In this document: in pieces, positions 23,631-32,611 of the stretch
Layout: each line of letters starts with the position of its first letter
How positions within the stretch are numbered: position 1 is the first letter of the stretch
DNA from: Chromatiales bacterium
GTDB taxonomy: Bacteria; Pseudomonadota; Gammaproteobacteria; JAHELT01
Direction: 5' to 3'
NCBI GenBank assembly: GCA_024644045.1
Contig: JAHELT010000040.1
Location: forward strand, 1-33,665
Length of the DNA stretch: 33,665 bases
Made by a program: the position numbers and the translations under genes
Notes under the pieces: model-generated
Databases searched by the model: none
Seen by the model: the letters and a program-made list of their open reading frames with translations, nothing else
What the model was told of the DNA's origin: nothing

Positions 23631-23984
23631 CGGCGTGGTCTCCGTGTCATGGCGTAGCGTCAGAAAAAGGAAAGCTCTGGAAACGAAACTGCGTGCCCTG
23701 GCGCCCTTGGATCGGTCGTCCGTCTGGCCGTTTCAACATTACCGTGTACAGATTAACGTATCTCTATCAGGGTTCGTAATCAGCCACACGTTCTACCCCA
23801 GGGTGTCGGCCGGTCTTACGTGTCCGCGAACCGTAGAGCGAATGACTCAACGTAAGTCATTGAAACTCAATGTCCTTCGTAACTTGCACGATTCTTGCGG
23901 CTCCGGTTGCGATCTGGTCCGTCAACACGAAACTGTAGCCGTTGACCCGCTTCCGGCGGTTCAAAGGCCGTGAGGAGAGTGCTT
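23631..23984. other. intergenic stretch upstream of the 48-residue ORF
   Basis: No gene with support is seen. The stretch contains a clean 7-bp inverted repeat at 23841-23861 and a ribosome binding site at its right end (23972-23977). It probably holds promoters for the VOC gene (minus) and for the small ORF (plus). Confidence 0.45.
23841..23861. promoter_or_regulatory. putative operator, AATGACT-N7-AGTCATT
   Basis: A perfect 7-bp inverted repeat with a 7-base centre (CAACGTA) lies 124 bases before the small ORF and 211 bases before the start of the VOC gene. With no T-run or adjacent stop codon it looks more like a protein-binding site than a terminator. Confidence 0.4.
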
Positions 23985-24131
23985 GTGAAACTTCGGGGAA
24001 CCTGCCTGCTGGTGGCCTGTCTCTCGATGGCGCGCAACCTGATTCCCGAGCTGCGCCGTCTCTGGCAGCGGGCAAAGTCAGACGCTATTCGCGAACGTTT
24101 GATGGCATTGGACGAACGTTCAGCGCTGTAG
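23985..24131 (+). CDS. 48-residue hypothetical protein
   Basis: A GTG at 23985 is preceded by GAGGAG at 23972-23977, 7 bases away. It opens a frame of 48 codons to TAG at 24129-24131. The predicted protein begins MKLRGTCLLVACLSMARNL, hydrophobic after a short basic start. It continues as an amphipathic, charged helix (PELRRLWQRAKSDAIRERLM) and ends ALDERSAL. It could be a small membrane-bound or DNA/RNA-binding helix protein. The strong ribosome binding site and the sensible charge pattern support it; no family is recognised. It is convergent with the acyl-CoA synthetase gene, 13 bases away. Confidence 0.45.
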   Translation: MKLRGTCLLVACLSMARNLIPELRRLWQRAKSDAIRERLMALDERSAL

Positions 24132-24144
24132 CCGCCTGGTCCAT

Positions 24145-25665
24145 TCAGCGCGCCAGTTGCTCGGCGAAGAGGTCGAGAAGGCGGTACTTGAGCACCTTGC
24201 CCGCCGCCGACAGCGGTAGAGCGTCGGTAACCACAATACGCGCGGGGCGTTTGTAAGGCGCCAGCTGGCCTGAAACGAAGGTCTGCAGCGCCGTTTCGTC
24301 GACGCGCGTGCCGGGCGCACGTTCCACGAAAGCCAGCACCGTTTCGTTACCATCGCGCTCGGGCCGGCCGATCACCGCGGCGTGCACCACATCGCGGTGC
24401 TCATTGATTGCGGCCTCTACCTCGGGCGGGTAGACATTGAACCCCGAGCGTATGATGAGCTCCTTGCAGCGACCCAGCACGTACAGGTAACCGTGCTCGT
24501 CGAAGCGCCCGAGATCGCCGGTGTGCAGATAGCCGTCCTCGTCGATGACGCGTGCGGTTTCCTGCGCGTTTCGGTAGTAACCCAGCATCACGTTGGGTCC
24601 TTTGACGACGATCTCTCCCACGCCGTCGTCAAGCGCGGTCTTGCCCGGCGCCGGCACGACGCGCACGTCCTGCTCGGGCATGGCCGGTCCGGCCGACAGG
24701 TCGTCGCGTTCGTCGCCGACCCGCGTCGCGCAGATGCCGGCCGTGCTTTCCGTCATGCCATAGCCGTTGTGCAGACTGATGCCGAAGAAGCGCTCGACCC
24801 GCCGTTTCCAATCCGGATCGAGCGGTGCACCGCCCGCCGAGATGTAACGCAGCGCCGGGATCTCGGGCGTCTCGATGCCGTTTCGCTCGGCGAACTCGAG
24901 CAGCTTCGCATACATCGCGGGCACTGCGGGGATCACGCTGACACCGTCCGCCAGTGCCGTGAAAAACGCCGCCGGTTCGAAGCGCGTCGCCAGTTGCAGC
25001 GTGGCGCCGGCGCGCAGCGCAGCGAGGAAGGCGCTGTTGAACGCGAATATGTGGGTGAAAGGCAACACCCCGTAGACACGGTCGCGGTCGTGCATCGCAC
25101 GGATCTGCATGGATGCCCGCGATCCGTACAAGAGGTTCGCGTGGGTGAGCATCACGCCCTTGGGATCGCCCATCGTGCCGGTCGTGTACATCAATGCTGC
25201 CACGCGCATGGCGCTGTCGTCATCGACCGGTAGCGCGGTCGGATCGGGCCTGGTCAGCGACACGGCATCCGTGTCAGATAACGCAGTTTCCCGCGTCCCG
25301 TGACTTTTCGCGTGCGCCGCCGCTGCCGCCGACAACCGCGACGTGAACACCATGAGCCGCGGGCACGCATGCGCGCCGATGCGTGCAATCTCGCCGCTGC
25401 TCATGCGCGCGTTTACCGGTACGATCCACGCGCCGAGCTTCGAACAGGCCAGTGTGCACGCAACGAACGCTGCGCAGTTCTCGGCGACCAGCAGCACGCG
25501 GTCGCCGGCCCGCACCGCGTTCTCGCGGAGCAGATCAGCGGCCGCTGCAACCGCCCTGTTCAAATCCCCGTTGGTGAAAGTCGCACCGTCGCAATCGATG
25601 AGCGCCGGCGCTCGCTCGCTTGCGCGGCAGCGCAGCAGATGATGGATCTTCTCGAAGGCGTGCAT
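24145..25665 (-). CDS. acyl-CoA synthetase / class I adenylate-forming enzyme
   Basis: This 506-residue protein has the usual adenylate-forming motifs in order. The P-loop is YTTGTMGDPKGVMLTH (160-175). NGYGMTESTAGI, YLHTGDLGRFDEHGYLYV and GRCKELIIRSGFNVYPPEVE follow, and the catalytic Lys is in AAGKVLKYRL (Lys490). All key residues appear intact, so it should activate a carboxylic acid with ATP and CoA. Length and motifs fit medium/long-chain fatty acid or aromatic acid ligases; the acid is not known. It stands on the minus strand, separate from the dehydrogenase pair and hydratase gene but within 10 kb of both. Confidence 0.9.
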   Translation of the reverse strand: MHAFEKIHHLLRCRASERAPALIDCDGATFTNGDLNRAVAAAADLLRENAVRAGDRVLLVAENCAAFVACTLACSKLGAWIVPVNARMSSGEIARIGAHACPRLMVFTSRLSAAAAAHAKSHGTRETALSDTDAVSLTRPDPTALPVDDDSAMRVAALMYTTGTMGDPKGVMLTHANLLYGSRASMQIRAMHDRDRVYGVLPFTHIFAFNSAFLAALRAGATLQLATRFEPAAFFTALADGVSVIPAVPAMYAKLLEFAERNGIETPEIPALRYISAGGAPLDPDWKRRVERFFGISLHNGYGMTESTAGICATRVGDERDDLSAGPAMPEQDVRVVPAPGKTALDDGVGEIVVKGPNVMLGYYRNAQETARVIDEDGYLHTGDLGRFDEHGYLYVLGRCKELIIRSGFNVYPPEVEAAINEHRDVVHAAVIGRPERDGNETVLAFVERAPGTRVDETALQTFVSGQLAPYKRPARIVVTDALPLSAAGKVLKYRLLDLFAEQLAR

Positions 25666-25757
25666 CGTGTCGTGTTGCCGCCGCGCACGGGTTCCAGAAG
25701 CTGAGCTTACGCACGCGCGGGCGCCAGTGCTACCCGTCGGGGATGCCGGTATGGGTT

Positions 25758-26126
25758 TCAGTAGTTCGCGCGGATGCGCTTCGAGGGGGTGCTGCGCGCG
25801 CTGTAGGGTGCCTGGGGGCTGCGCCGGGTGGAGCTGGACCTCGTGCTCCTAGCGGATTTGCTCGCTGCCCGGCGGTCTTTGTGTGTCTTCCCGACGCTGC
25901 TCGCGGACAGCGAGCGCGAACGCTGCGGGATCGTGCTGGTCAGCGGCACCGTTCCCGTGGCCGGCTTCGGGACGCTGAGTGGAGCGGTTTCACCTGCGAT
26001 ATGCCTCGGCGGTGGTTGATCGCTGAAGTGCACCACGCCGCGCTCGTCGACCCAGCGGTACAGGGCGGCGTTTGCCGACACCGATAGCATGAGCAAAGCC
26101 GCTGTCGCCAGGGCTCTCGCGTGCAT
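25758..26126 (-). CDS. DUF4124 domain periplasmic protein
   Basis: The ATG at 26126 has GGGAG 7 bases upstream and is preferred to a TTG four codons earlier, giving 122 residues. A signal peptide (MHARALATAALLMLSVSANA) is followed at once by ALYRWVDERGVVHFSDQPP, the DUF4124 core, a small beta module common in exported gammaproteobacterial proteins. The remaining two thirds are disordered, rich in Ser, Arg, Thr and Pro (for example SKSARSTRSSSTRRS). The function is unknown. It is divergent from the enoyl-CoA hydratase gene. Confidence 0.85.
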   Translation of the reverse strand: MHARALATAALLMLSVSANAALYRWVDERGVVHFSDQPPPRHIAGETAPLSVPKPATGTVPLTSTIPQRSRSLSASSVGKTHKDRRAASKSARSTRSSSTRRSPQAPYSARSTPSKRIRANY

Positions 26127-26201
26127 CTGCGCTCCCAAAGATCGCCGGCCAGGATCGGCGTGCAGAACCTACACTAGTCGCCCGGTACCGGAAATTTCGT
26201 G

Positions 26202-26221
26202 CGCCAATCGAGCTTTTGGCG
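26202..26221. promoter_or_regulatory. inverted repeat in the divergent DUF4124/hydratase region
   Basis: CGCCAA at 26202-26207 and TTGGCG at 26216-26221 flank 8 bases, 54 bases before the hydratase start and 76 bases before the DUF4124 start. It is a possible operator, but six-base arms may occur by chance. Confidence 0.25.
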
Positions 26222-26274
26222 TAGCTTTACGCGCGCGCCGGTTGTTGAGAACGCGGTCTCCGCGGGAGAGAGTC

Positions 26275-27078
26275 ATGACTGAACGTATCGTGGTACGCAA
26301 GCAGGGACACATTGCCTGGCTGATCTTCAACCGCCCCGAGCGGCTGAACGCCATGACCATCGAGACTTGGGGCGAATTCGACGAGCAGGTGCTGGCGCTG
26401 GACCGCGACCGCGACATACGTTGCCTGATCCTCGCCGGCGATGGCCGGGCGTTTCTCGCGGGTCACGACGTGGGCGAGATCAAGCGCCTGAACGAGGACA
26501 TCGCCTCCGGGGCGCTGCCGGCGGCGCAGCTGCGAGAGTGGAAGAAGAACCTGCAGAACAGCACGCGGGTGATCCGCGGTGCGCGCTTTCCGGTGATCGC
26601 CGCCGTACAGGGCTATGCGGTCGGCGCCGGCTGCGAGCTGCTGTTCGCGTGCGACCTCATCGTGGCGGCGGAGGATGCGAAGTTCGGCTTTCCGGAAGTC
26701 AACCTCGGCGTCACCATCACCAACGGCGGCACTTACTTCATGCCGCGGGTCGTGGGGCTTGCCAGAGCCCGCGAGCTTGCCTACACGGGCGAGCTGATCG
26801 ACGCGGCCGAAGCGCACCGCATCGGATTGGTGAACCGTATCGTACCGGTCGGGCAGGAGCGAGACGCGGCGCTGGCGCTGGCAGAGCGTGTCGCAAGCCG
26901 CGCGCCGATCGCGGTGCAGCTGCACAAGACGATGCTCGATGCCGCCCAGCAGTCGTCACTCGATACGGCGCTGAACTTCGAGATCGAAGCGGTGGTGCAG
27001 GCGCACATGACGCGAGACAACCAGGAAGGCGCGGCAGCTTTCTTCGAGAAGCGCGAACCCCGGTTCAAGGGCGAGTGA
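26275..27078 (+). CDS. enoyl-CoA hydratase / isomerase family protein
   Basis: The ATG at 26275 has GGGAG 7-8 bases before it and gives 267 residues; a frame reaching to 26089 adds unrelated sequence. The crotonase motifs are present: the oxyanion loop FLAGHDVGEI (60-69), and VGAGCELLFACDLIVAAED with Glu121. FGFPEVNLGV follows with Glu141. Both catalytic glutamates of classic hydratases (Glu144 and Glu164 in the rat enzyme) are therefore retained, favouring hydration of a 2-enoyl-CoA. It stands alone between the DUF4124 and uracil genes. It could serve the beta-oxidation suggested by the dehydrogenase pair and synthetase in this window (inference). Confidence 0.9.
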   Translation: MTERIVVRKQGHIAWLIFNRPERLNAMTIETWGEFDEQVLALDRDRDIRCLILAGDGRAFLAGHDVGEIKRLNEDIASGALPAAQLREWKKNLQNSTRVIRGARFPVIAAVQGYAVGAGCELLFACDLIVAAEDAKFGFPEVNLGVTITNGGTYFMPRVVGLARARELAYTGELIDAAEAHRIGLVNRIVPVGQERDAALALAERVASRAPIAVQLHKTMLDAAQQSSLDTALNFEIEAVVQAHMTRDNQEGAAAFFEKREPRFKGE

Positions 27079-27127
27079 GGTCGTCTGCAGGCGCGGCGTC
27101 GCGTCCGTGCGGGCCGCGTGAGATCGG

Positions 27128-27772
27128 TTACTTCGTGCCGTAGATGCGGTCGCCCGCGTCGCCGAGGCCGGGCACGATGTAGCCATGCTCGTCGAGGCAC
27201 TGGTCGACCGCCGCCGTATAGAGTTCCACGTCCGGGTGCGCCTCGTTGAAAGCACGCACGCCCTCGGGCGCTGCCAGCAGGCAGACAAACTTCAAACGTC
27301 TGGCGCCGCCGTCTTTGAGACGCTGCACCGCGGCAATGGCGGAGTTGCCGGTAGCGAGCATCGGATCGACGACGATGGTGAGACGGTCGCCCATGTCCTG
27401 CGGGACCTTGTAGTAGTACTCCACCGCGATCAGCGTTTCCGGGTCACGGTACAGCCCGACGTGCCCGACGCGCGCCGACGGCAGCAGGTCCAGCATGCCG
27501 TCGAGCAGCCCGTTTCCGGCGCGCAGCACCGAAACGAAACAAAGCTTCTTGCCGGCCAGCACCGGCGCTTCCATCGCCGCCAGCGGCGTTTCGATTTCCC
27601 GTGTGGCGAGCGGCAGATCACGGGTGACCTCGTAAGCCAGGAGCAGCGAGATCTCTCGCAGCAGTTGCCGGAACTTGGACGTCGACTCTTCTTTGCGCCG
27701 CATCAATGTCAACTTGTGCTGAACCAGCGGGTGATCGACGATCTTGATCCTGAGGTCCTGAATATCAGTCAT
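27128..27772 (-). CDS. upp: uracil phosphoribosyltransferase
   Basis: The ATG at 27772 gives 214 residues, near the usual 208-210. The frame continues to 28186 only because it overlaps the antisense of the next gene. The PRPP-binding motif [14 protein letters not shown] and LVLRAG-type loop [14 protein letters not shown] are clear, as are the N-terminal [14 protein letters not shown] and the C-terminal [16 protein letters not shown] for uracil recognition. It makes UMP from uracil and PRPP. Here it lies 29 bases after the URC4 gene and follows URC1, which matches URC6 in the fungal URC uracil-catabolism pathway. It is therefore probably the entry step of catabolism as well as a salvage enzyme. 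Confidence 0.95.
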   Translation of the reverse strand: MTDIQDLRIKIVDHPLVQHKLTLMRRKEESTSKFRQLLREISLLLAYEVTRDLPLATREIETPLAAMEAPVLAGKKLCFVSVLRAGNGLLDGMLDLLPSARVGHVGLYRDPETLIAVEYYYKVPQDMGDRLTIVVDPMLATGNSAIAAVQRLKDGGARRLKFVCLLAAPEGVRAFNEAHPDVELYTAAVDQCLDEHGYIVPGLGDAGDRIYGTK

Positions 27773-27801
27773 GCGGGTTACAGCCTTTACGCGGGTCGGA
27801 T

Positions 27802-29034
27802 TCAGAATACCGTGCCGTCGCTGGCAAGTCGAATAGGAGGCGCGCCGTCGCTGCGGCGCTCGTGCGCCAGGCGGCGGCCGGCCGCCCAGGTTCCGCCCTG
27901 CAGCACCTTCGCCAGCGGCAGCTGCTGTGCGGTCAGCTGCAGGCGCTCGCGCATGCGCCGAGCGACTTCGTCGAGCAGCGCAACGGTGAGCGCACGCCAT
28001 TCCACCACCGCTTCCGTGTAAACCTCGAGCGTGTCTTCGAGAAGCCGCGGATCGCGGGCGGCAAGTACGCCGGTATCGATGAACAGACCGCCGTTGCGGT
28101 ACTCGGCAAGTCCGGTCAGCGCGTCGAGTTCGCAGACTTCGATGCCCGCCCACTCGAGCGGTTCCACCAGTGAGTAAGCCAGCCACTGCGACAGCTTGTG
28201 GAAGGGCACCAGACCCCGCGTGTCACCGTCACCGCCTGCGCACGGGTGTCTGCCCACGTCGCCGATGAGCGTGTCCCCGCAGCGCTGCGCGTTGGGCCAG
28301 ATTGAAACGAAGCGTCTCAAGAGCTCCTGCAGGATAGTGCCGGCCGGTAGACGGTCGTCCTCGGCCTGTGCGTGCAGCGCGTCGAACAGGTGGCCGGCGC
28401 GCGGCGCGCCCGCTCCGGGGTCCGGCGGGTCACTCTGCAGCGCATGCCCGAGCCGCCGCAGGAGTTCGACACGGCCCGCCAGACCCAGCAGCGGGTTCTG
28501 CATCGTTGCCTGAAAGCCCGCGGCGAGCACTGCCTCGTCAATCTGTTGCAGCGCGTGCGCGTCGGCGCGCAGCGGAACGTCCGGATCCGCCGAAAACACG
28601 CCTGCTTCGAACATGTCGAAACTGGCCAGGGCCAGCCCTTCGGAGCGGCCAACGGCGGTGCCGGTCCGGGGGCTGTGGTATCGCCAGGGTGCGCCGGCAC
28701 CGGCGTCCAGCAGTACGCTCACCAGCACCAGATCGATGCCGGTGCGCGCCACCTCGGCGCCCGTCAGGTGGGGATTGCTGCGACGCAGCTCTCGCCAGTG
28801 GTCGACCCCGTCCACACTGAAGTGGCGCCAGCGGCTGTGGTAGGGGATGGCGAGATCGGGATAGTTTTCGCGCGTGACGCGGATGACCCGGTCCACGCAG
28901 GCATCGAGCCGTTCGATATTCAGTTTGAAGTGCGGCGTGGCATCGTCCGATGCGGCTGCGAAGAGCGCCGCGCAGCGCTCGCGCACGGCCGCGGCCGAGC
29001 ACAACCAGTCGATCGACTGCACGCTAGCCTGCAT
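27802..29034 (-). CDS. URC4-type uracil catabolism protein (DUF1688)
   Basis: The product is 410 residues with the DUF1688 features throughout: [19 protein letters not shown] near the start, [14 protein letters not shown], then [16 protein letters not shown] and [16 protein letters not shown]. The second half has [15 protein letters not shown] and [13 protein letters not shown]. In Lachancea kluyveri URC4 is required to use uracil as a nitrogen source; its chemistry is not established. It lies between URC1 (234 bases upstream) and upp (29 bases downstream), all on one strand. It should be cytosolic. That this is a working URC pathway is strongly suggested by the three-gene set. The start is the first ATG; the ribosome binding site is weak. 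Confidence 0.9.
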   Translation of the reverse strand: MQASVQSIDWLCSAAAVRERCAALFAAASDDATPHFKLNIERLDACVDRVIRVTRENYPDLAIPYHSRWRHFSVDGVDHWRELRRSNPHLTGAEVARTGIDLVLVSVLLDAGAGAPWRYHSPRTGTAVGRSEGLALASFDMFEAGVFSADPDVPLRADAHALQQIDEAVLAAGFQATMQNPLLGLAGRVELLRRLGHALQSDPPDPGAGAPRAGHLFDALHAQAEDDRLPAGTILQELLRRFVSIWPNAQRCGDTLIGDVGRHPCAGGDGDTRGLVPFHKLSQWLAYSLVEPLEWAGIEVCELDALTGLAEYRNGGLFIDTGVLAARDPRLLEDTLEVYTEAVVEWRALTVALLDEVARRMRERLQLTAQQLPLAKVLQGGTWAAGRRLAHERRSDGAPPIRLASDGTVF

Positions 29035-29268
29035 ATTGCATGAAGGATTGGCTTCTCAGGGGAAATGTGGCTGAGCACATTGGACTATCGCCTGCGCAAG
29101 CATAGCCCGACCAGGGTTCAAAGGGGATCGTTCGATCTGCAACGTCGGATTTTTCCTGAAAGTGAATAGGTGCACGGCGTCACTCGGCAAGTGCTCCAAT
29201 GAATGCTCAGCAGTGTTGTTCGACTAACAAGCGCGCACGCGCGGAACCGCCTTCCTGCAATATGCGGG

Positions 29269-30546
29269 CTAGTAGTCTTGCAGGTCGCGACCGCGTGTAT
29301 CCGACAGCTCTTCGGGCGCCGGCGCCGTCCCCTCGCTGAAATAGCCCGCCGCTTTCTTCGCTTCCATCTCGACCCTGGCGTCTTCCGGGATCATGTCATC
29401 GGGTATCGCGATGCGTTCCACGATCTCGATGCCCTGCTGCACCATGGCATCGTACTTCATGTTGCTCATGGAGATGAACCGGTCGATGCGCGTCACACCC
29501 AGCCAGTGCAACGGGTCCGGCATGAGCTCCTGGAAGCGCACGTCCTGCACGCCCGCGACGCACTCCGTACGCTCGAAATACGCGTCCGCGCGGTCACCCC
29601 CGGCCTGCCGCTTGCGCGCGTTGTACACCAGAAACTTCGTCACCTCACCGAGCGCCCGGCCTTCCTTGCGGTTGTACACGATAATGCCGACGCCGTTTTC
29701 CTGTGCCTGCTTGATGCACCCGTCGATGCCGTGGATAAGGTAAGGGCGGCAGGTGCAGATATCGGAGCCGAACACGTCCGAGCCGCTGCACTCGTCGTGC
29801 ACGCGGCAGGCCACGTGACACGCCGGGTCGGCGATCGCCGCGAGGTCACCGAAGATGTAGACGGTCACGCCGCCGATCGGCGGCAGGAACACTTTCAGGT
29901 CGGGGCGCGTGACCAGCTCCGAGAACATACCGCCGGTCTGCTCGAACAGGGTGCGCCGCAGTTCCGCCTCAGCGGTGCCGAAACGCTGCGCGACGCCGGG
30001 CAGGTGCCATACCGGTTCGATCGCGACTTTCGTGACGTTGGCCTCGCCGCTCTCGAGCAGAATGCTGCCGTCCGGGTGCAGCCGCCCGCTGCTTATCTCG
30101 CCCAGGAGTTCCGGGACGGTCAGTCGCGCCTTGGTGACCGCGATGGTCGGTCGTATGTCGAGTCCGGCGGCGATGTGCTCGGCGAAGCTTTCCGTCACGG
30201 TGTGCCCGAACGGGTCGAGCGATACGATCTTGCTCGGATCGGACCACTGCGGATTCGGGCCTATGGTGGTCGCCGGCGTGGTGTTGGTCAGGTCGGGTTT
30301 GTGCTCCGGGCTGAGAGCGCCCGAGGCGACCGCCAGCGCACGGTACAGTGCATACGAACCGGAGTGCGCGCCGATTGCGTTGCGCTGCCCGCCGGCACCC
30401 AGCGTTCCGACCACCGGTCCGCGTTCCTTTGCCGAGGCGGCACCCCATTTCAGCGCGATCGGCTTTTGATGGCCGGTCGGGTGCGAGGTGAGGATGATGT
30501 GCCGATTCCTGGCGCCGTTCTCAACCGGTTTGGTGTCGTCGCTCAT
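29269..30546 (-). CDS. URC1-type GTP cyclohydrolase II homologue (uracil catabolism)
   Basis: The ATG at 30546 gives 425 residues, about twice the size of E. coli RibA (196). The frame extends to 30633 but adds no conserved sequence. Residues 1-230 are an N-terminal part found in URC1 proteins (LTSHPTGHQKPIALKWGAA, LPPIGGVTVYIFG). Residues 245-390 match GTP cyclohydrolase II. The zinc ligands are kept as Cys253, Cys264 and Cys266 with the C-x10-C-x-C spacing of RibA, and the catalytic Asp-x-Arg is Asp335/Arg337. Where RibA has LTNNPKK this protein has ISMSNMKY. It is thought to open the pyrimidine ring of a uracil nucleotide by similar hydrolytic chemistry. It precedes URC4 and upp and follows the ABC transporter genes. 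Confidence 0.92.
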   Translation of the reverse strand: MSDDTKPVENGARNRHIILTSHPTGHQKPIALKWGAASAKERGPVVGTLGAGGQRNAIGAHSGSYALYRALAVASGALSPEHKPDLTNTTPATTIGPNPQWSDPSKIVSLDPFGHTVTESFAEHIAAGLDIRPTIAVTKARLTVPELLGEISSGRLHPDGSILLESGEANVTKVAIEPVWHLPGVAQRFGTAEAELRRTLFEQTGGMFSELVTRPDLKVFLPPIGGVTVYIFGDLAAIADPACHVACRVHDECSGSDVFGSDICTCRPYLIHGIDGCIKQAQENGVGIIVYNRKEGRALGEVTKFLVYNARKRQAGGDRADAYFERTECVAGVQDVRFQELMPDPLHWLGVTRIDRFISMSNMKYDAMVQQGIEIVERIAIPDDMIPEDARVEMEAKKAAGYFSEGTAPAPEELSDTRGRDLQDY

Positions 30547-30729
30547 AGCGGTCTTCGCCCCGCTGCATGGCCGCGTTCCCGGCAACCGCACAGCCAAAGA
30601 AGCGAGGTTGCCAACCCGGCGTGATCTAATCAAGGACTTTTAACGCACCAGGGTGGGTGCGTCGTACGATTAACGGCCGGATCTCGGGATACTTGGGTGT
30701 TTTCTGTGGCGTCGCAGCTGCGCCGCGCG

Positions 30730-31815
30730 CTACTGCGGCAGCACGTGGACGCTCGAGCGCTGCCAGCTCAGGAACAGCCGCGTGCCCGAGCGCGTATCCA
30801 GGTTCTCGATATCGCGCTGCTGGAGCTGCGCTTTCAGCTCCGCTCCCCCGTCGGTCTCCAGAAACAGCGTTACCACCGAGCCCACGAACTCCTCGCTGAT
30901 GAGAGAGCATGCCACGACGTTGTCCATCTCGATCGCCGTCGCCGAGACCGTGACCACGTCGGCGCTGACCACCAGATCCAGTCGGTCACCGACGGCGACG
31001 CTGCGGTTGTCCGGCAACGGCGCGATGCACGGCCCTACTTCCGATTGCACGGTGACAGTGCCCGCATCGCAGCCGGTCACCTCGCCGGTGAGGATGTTGT
31101 TGCGGCCGACGAACTCGGCCACGAAGCGGTTGACCGGCTCACGGTAGATGGCGCGCGGGACGCCGACCTGCTCGACCTCGCCCTTGGCCATGATCACCAC
31201 CCGGTCGGCCATGGCGAACGCTTCGGACTGGCTGTGCGTTACATAGACGAAGGTGATACCCAGCTCGCGCTGCAGCCGGGTCAGCACGCCCTGCATGCGA
31301 ATCACCAGATGCGCATCCAACGCCGACAGCGGCTCGTCGAGCAGCAGGATCTGCGGCTCGGTGACCAGCGCGCGGGCCAGCGCGACGCGCTGGCGCTGCC
31401 CGCCGGAGAGCTGCGCGATGTCACGTTCGGCGAACTCCGCGATCTCCAGCCGTTTAAGCCATTCCATGGCCTTGGCGTTACGCGCCGGAGCGTCCAGCCC
31501 GCGCATCTTGAGGCCGAACTCCACGTTCTTCACAACGTTCAGAAACGGGAACAGGGCCAGCGTCTGCCACACCATCGGCGTGTCGCGTTCCGAGGGCTTG
31601 ACGTCGTTCATACGCCTGCCCGCAAGTCGGATCTCGCCGTCACTCGGTTGCTCGAGCCCGGCCAGCATGCGCAGCGTCGTGGTCTTGCCGCAGCCCGACG
31701 GCCCCATGATCGCCAGAAACTCGCCTTCGTTGATCTCGAGATCCAGGTCCTTCACGGCCGCGAACTCGCCGAAGCGCTTGACCACGCGCTCGAACACCAC
31801 GAGCGGCTCAGCCAC
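30730..31815 (-). CDS. ABC transporter ATP-binding protein (PotA-like)
   Basis: This 361-residue protein carries Walker A GPSGCGKT (38-45), the Q-loop Gln84 (MVWQTLALFP), the signature LSGGQ (136-140), Walker B ILLLDE (156-161) and the switch His194 (VTHSQ). A TOBE-type C-terminal domain from about 280 follows. It would power the two permeases encoded directly upstream, whose last gene overlaps it by 8 bases. The family includes spermidine/putrescine, iron and other small-molecule importers. Because the next genes on this strand are URC1, URC4 and upp, uracil or a related pyrimidine is a better guess for the substrate than polyamines (inference). Confidence 0.92.
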   Translation of the reverse strand: MAEPLVVFERVVKRFGEFAAVKDLDLEINEGEFLAIMGPSGCGKTTTLRMLAGLEQPSDGEIRLAGRRMNDVKPSERDTPMVWQTLALFPFLNVVKNVEFGLKMRGLDAPARNAKAMEWLKRLEIAEFAERDIAQLSGGQRQRVALARALVTEPQILLLDEPLSALDAHLVIRMQGVLTRLQRELGITFVYVTHSQSEAFAMADRVVIMAKGEVEQVGVPRAIYREPVNRFVAEFVGRNNILTGEVTGCDAGTVTVQSEVGPCIAPLPDNRSVAVGDRLDLVVSADVVTVSATAIEMDNVVACSLISEEFVGSVVTLFLETDGGAELKAQLQQRDIENLDTRSGTRLFLSWQRSSVHVLPQ

Positions 31816-32611
31816 CGGGCACCCCCTTGCGCTGGCGCGTCATCAGAAGCACCTGGGCGATGACCACCAGCGTCATGGAGGTGATGAACACGAAGGTGCC
31901 GATCGCATTGATCTGCGGGTCGACCTGCCCCTGAAGCACTTCCAGGATGATGACCGGGATGGTCTTGTTGAGGCCGGAGACGAACCAGGCGACGGCGAAC
32001 TCGTCGAACGAAACCGCGGCAGTCAGACACAACGCCGAGACGATTGCGGGTGCGGTGAACGGCAGGATGACCTCGCGCATGGTCCGCCATTCACCGGCGC
32101 CCAGGTTCCATGCCGCGGCCTCCAGGCTCGGATCCATCTGCGCCAGGCGCAGTCGGATGACAGCCATCGCGAACGGTGTGCACAGCACCACGTGGGCGAT
32201 CATTATCGAGTACAGGTGGCCCGACATGCCGATGCGGGACAGCCAGGCGAGCATCGCCAGGCCCATGATCACCAGCGGAATGGTGGGCGGCAGCAGCGCC
32301 AGCGCCAGGTAGGCATTCTTGCCGAAAAACCGGTAGCGGTAGTCCGTGTAAGCCGTGCAGAAGCCGATGAAGGTGGCGATCAGCGACACGGAGACAGCGC
32401 TGATAACCGACACGCGCAGCGCGTCCCACACGTCCGGGTCGTTGTAGATCGTCTCGTACCAGTGCAGGGTGAACTCGCCGAGCGGAATGGTCGGGAATCG
32501 GTCGGAATTGAACGAGAAGATGAAGCTGGAGACAATCGGCGCAAACACGAAGCAGAACACCAGGCCGACGTAGGCGCGCAGGAACCAGGCGATGGCGCGC
32601 TCGCTGCTCAT
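31808..32611 (-). CDS. ABC transporter permease (PotC-like)
   Basis: The ATG at 32611 overlaps the stop of the previous permease gene by 4 bases (ATGA), which fixes the start and gives 267 residues. There are six membrane segments. The ATPase-coupling EAA loop is seen as EAAAWNLGAGEWRTMREVILP. It is an inner-membrane subunit that pairs with the other permease. Its 3' end overlaps the ATPase gene by 8 bases, so the three genes are translationally coupled. Confidence 0.92.
   Translation of the reverse strand: MSSERAIAWFLRAYVGLVFCFVFAPIVSSFIFSFNSDRFPTIPLGEFTLHWYETIYNDPDVWDALRVSVISAVSVSLIATFIGFCTAYTDYRYRFFGKNAYLALALLPPTIPLVIMGLAMLAWLSRIGMSGHLYSIMIAHVVLCTPFAMAVIRLRLAQMDPSLEAAAWNLGAGEWRTMREVILPFTAPAIVSALCLTAAVSFDEFAVAWFVSGLNKTIPVIILEVLQGQVDPQINAIGTFVFITSMTLVVIAQVLLMTRQRKGVPGG

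Noticed and set aside
27773-28186. N-terminal extension of Upp
   Set aside because: The extra 138 residues are the antisense of URC4 and precede a normal Upp start; no known Upp has them.
30697-31863. 388-residue plus-strand frame
   Set aside because: It is antisense to the ABC ATPase, which shows all nucleotide-binding motifs.
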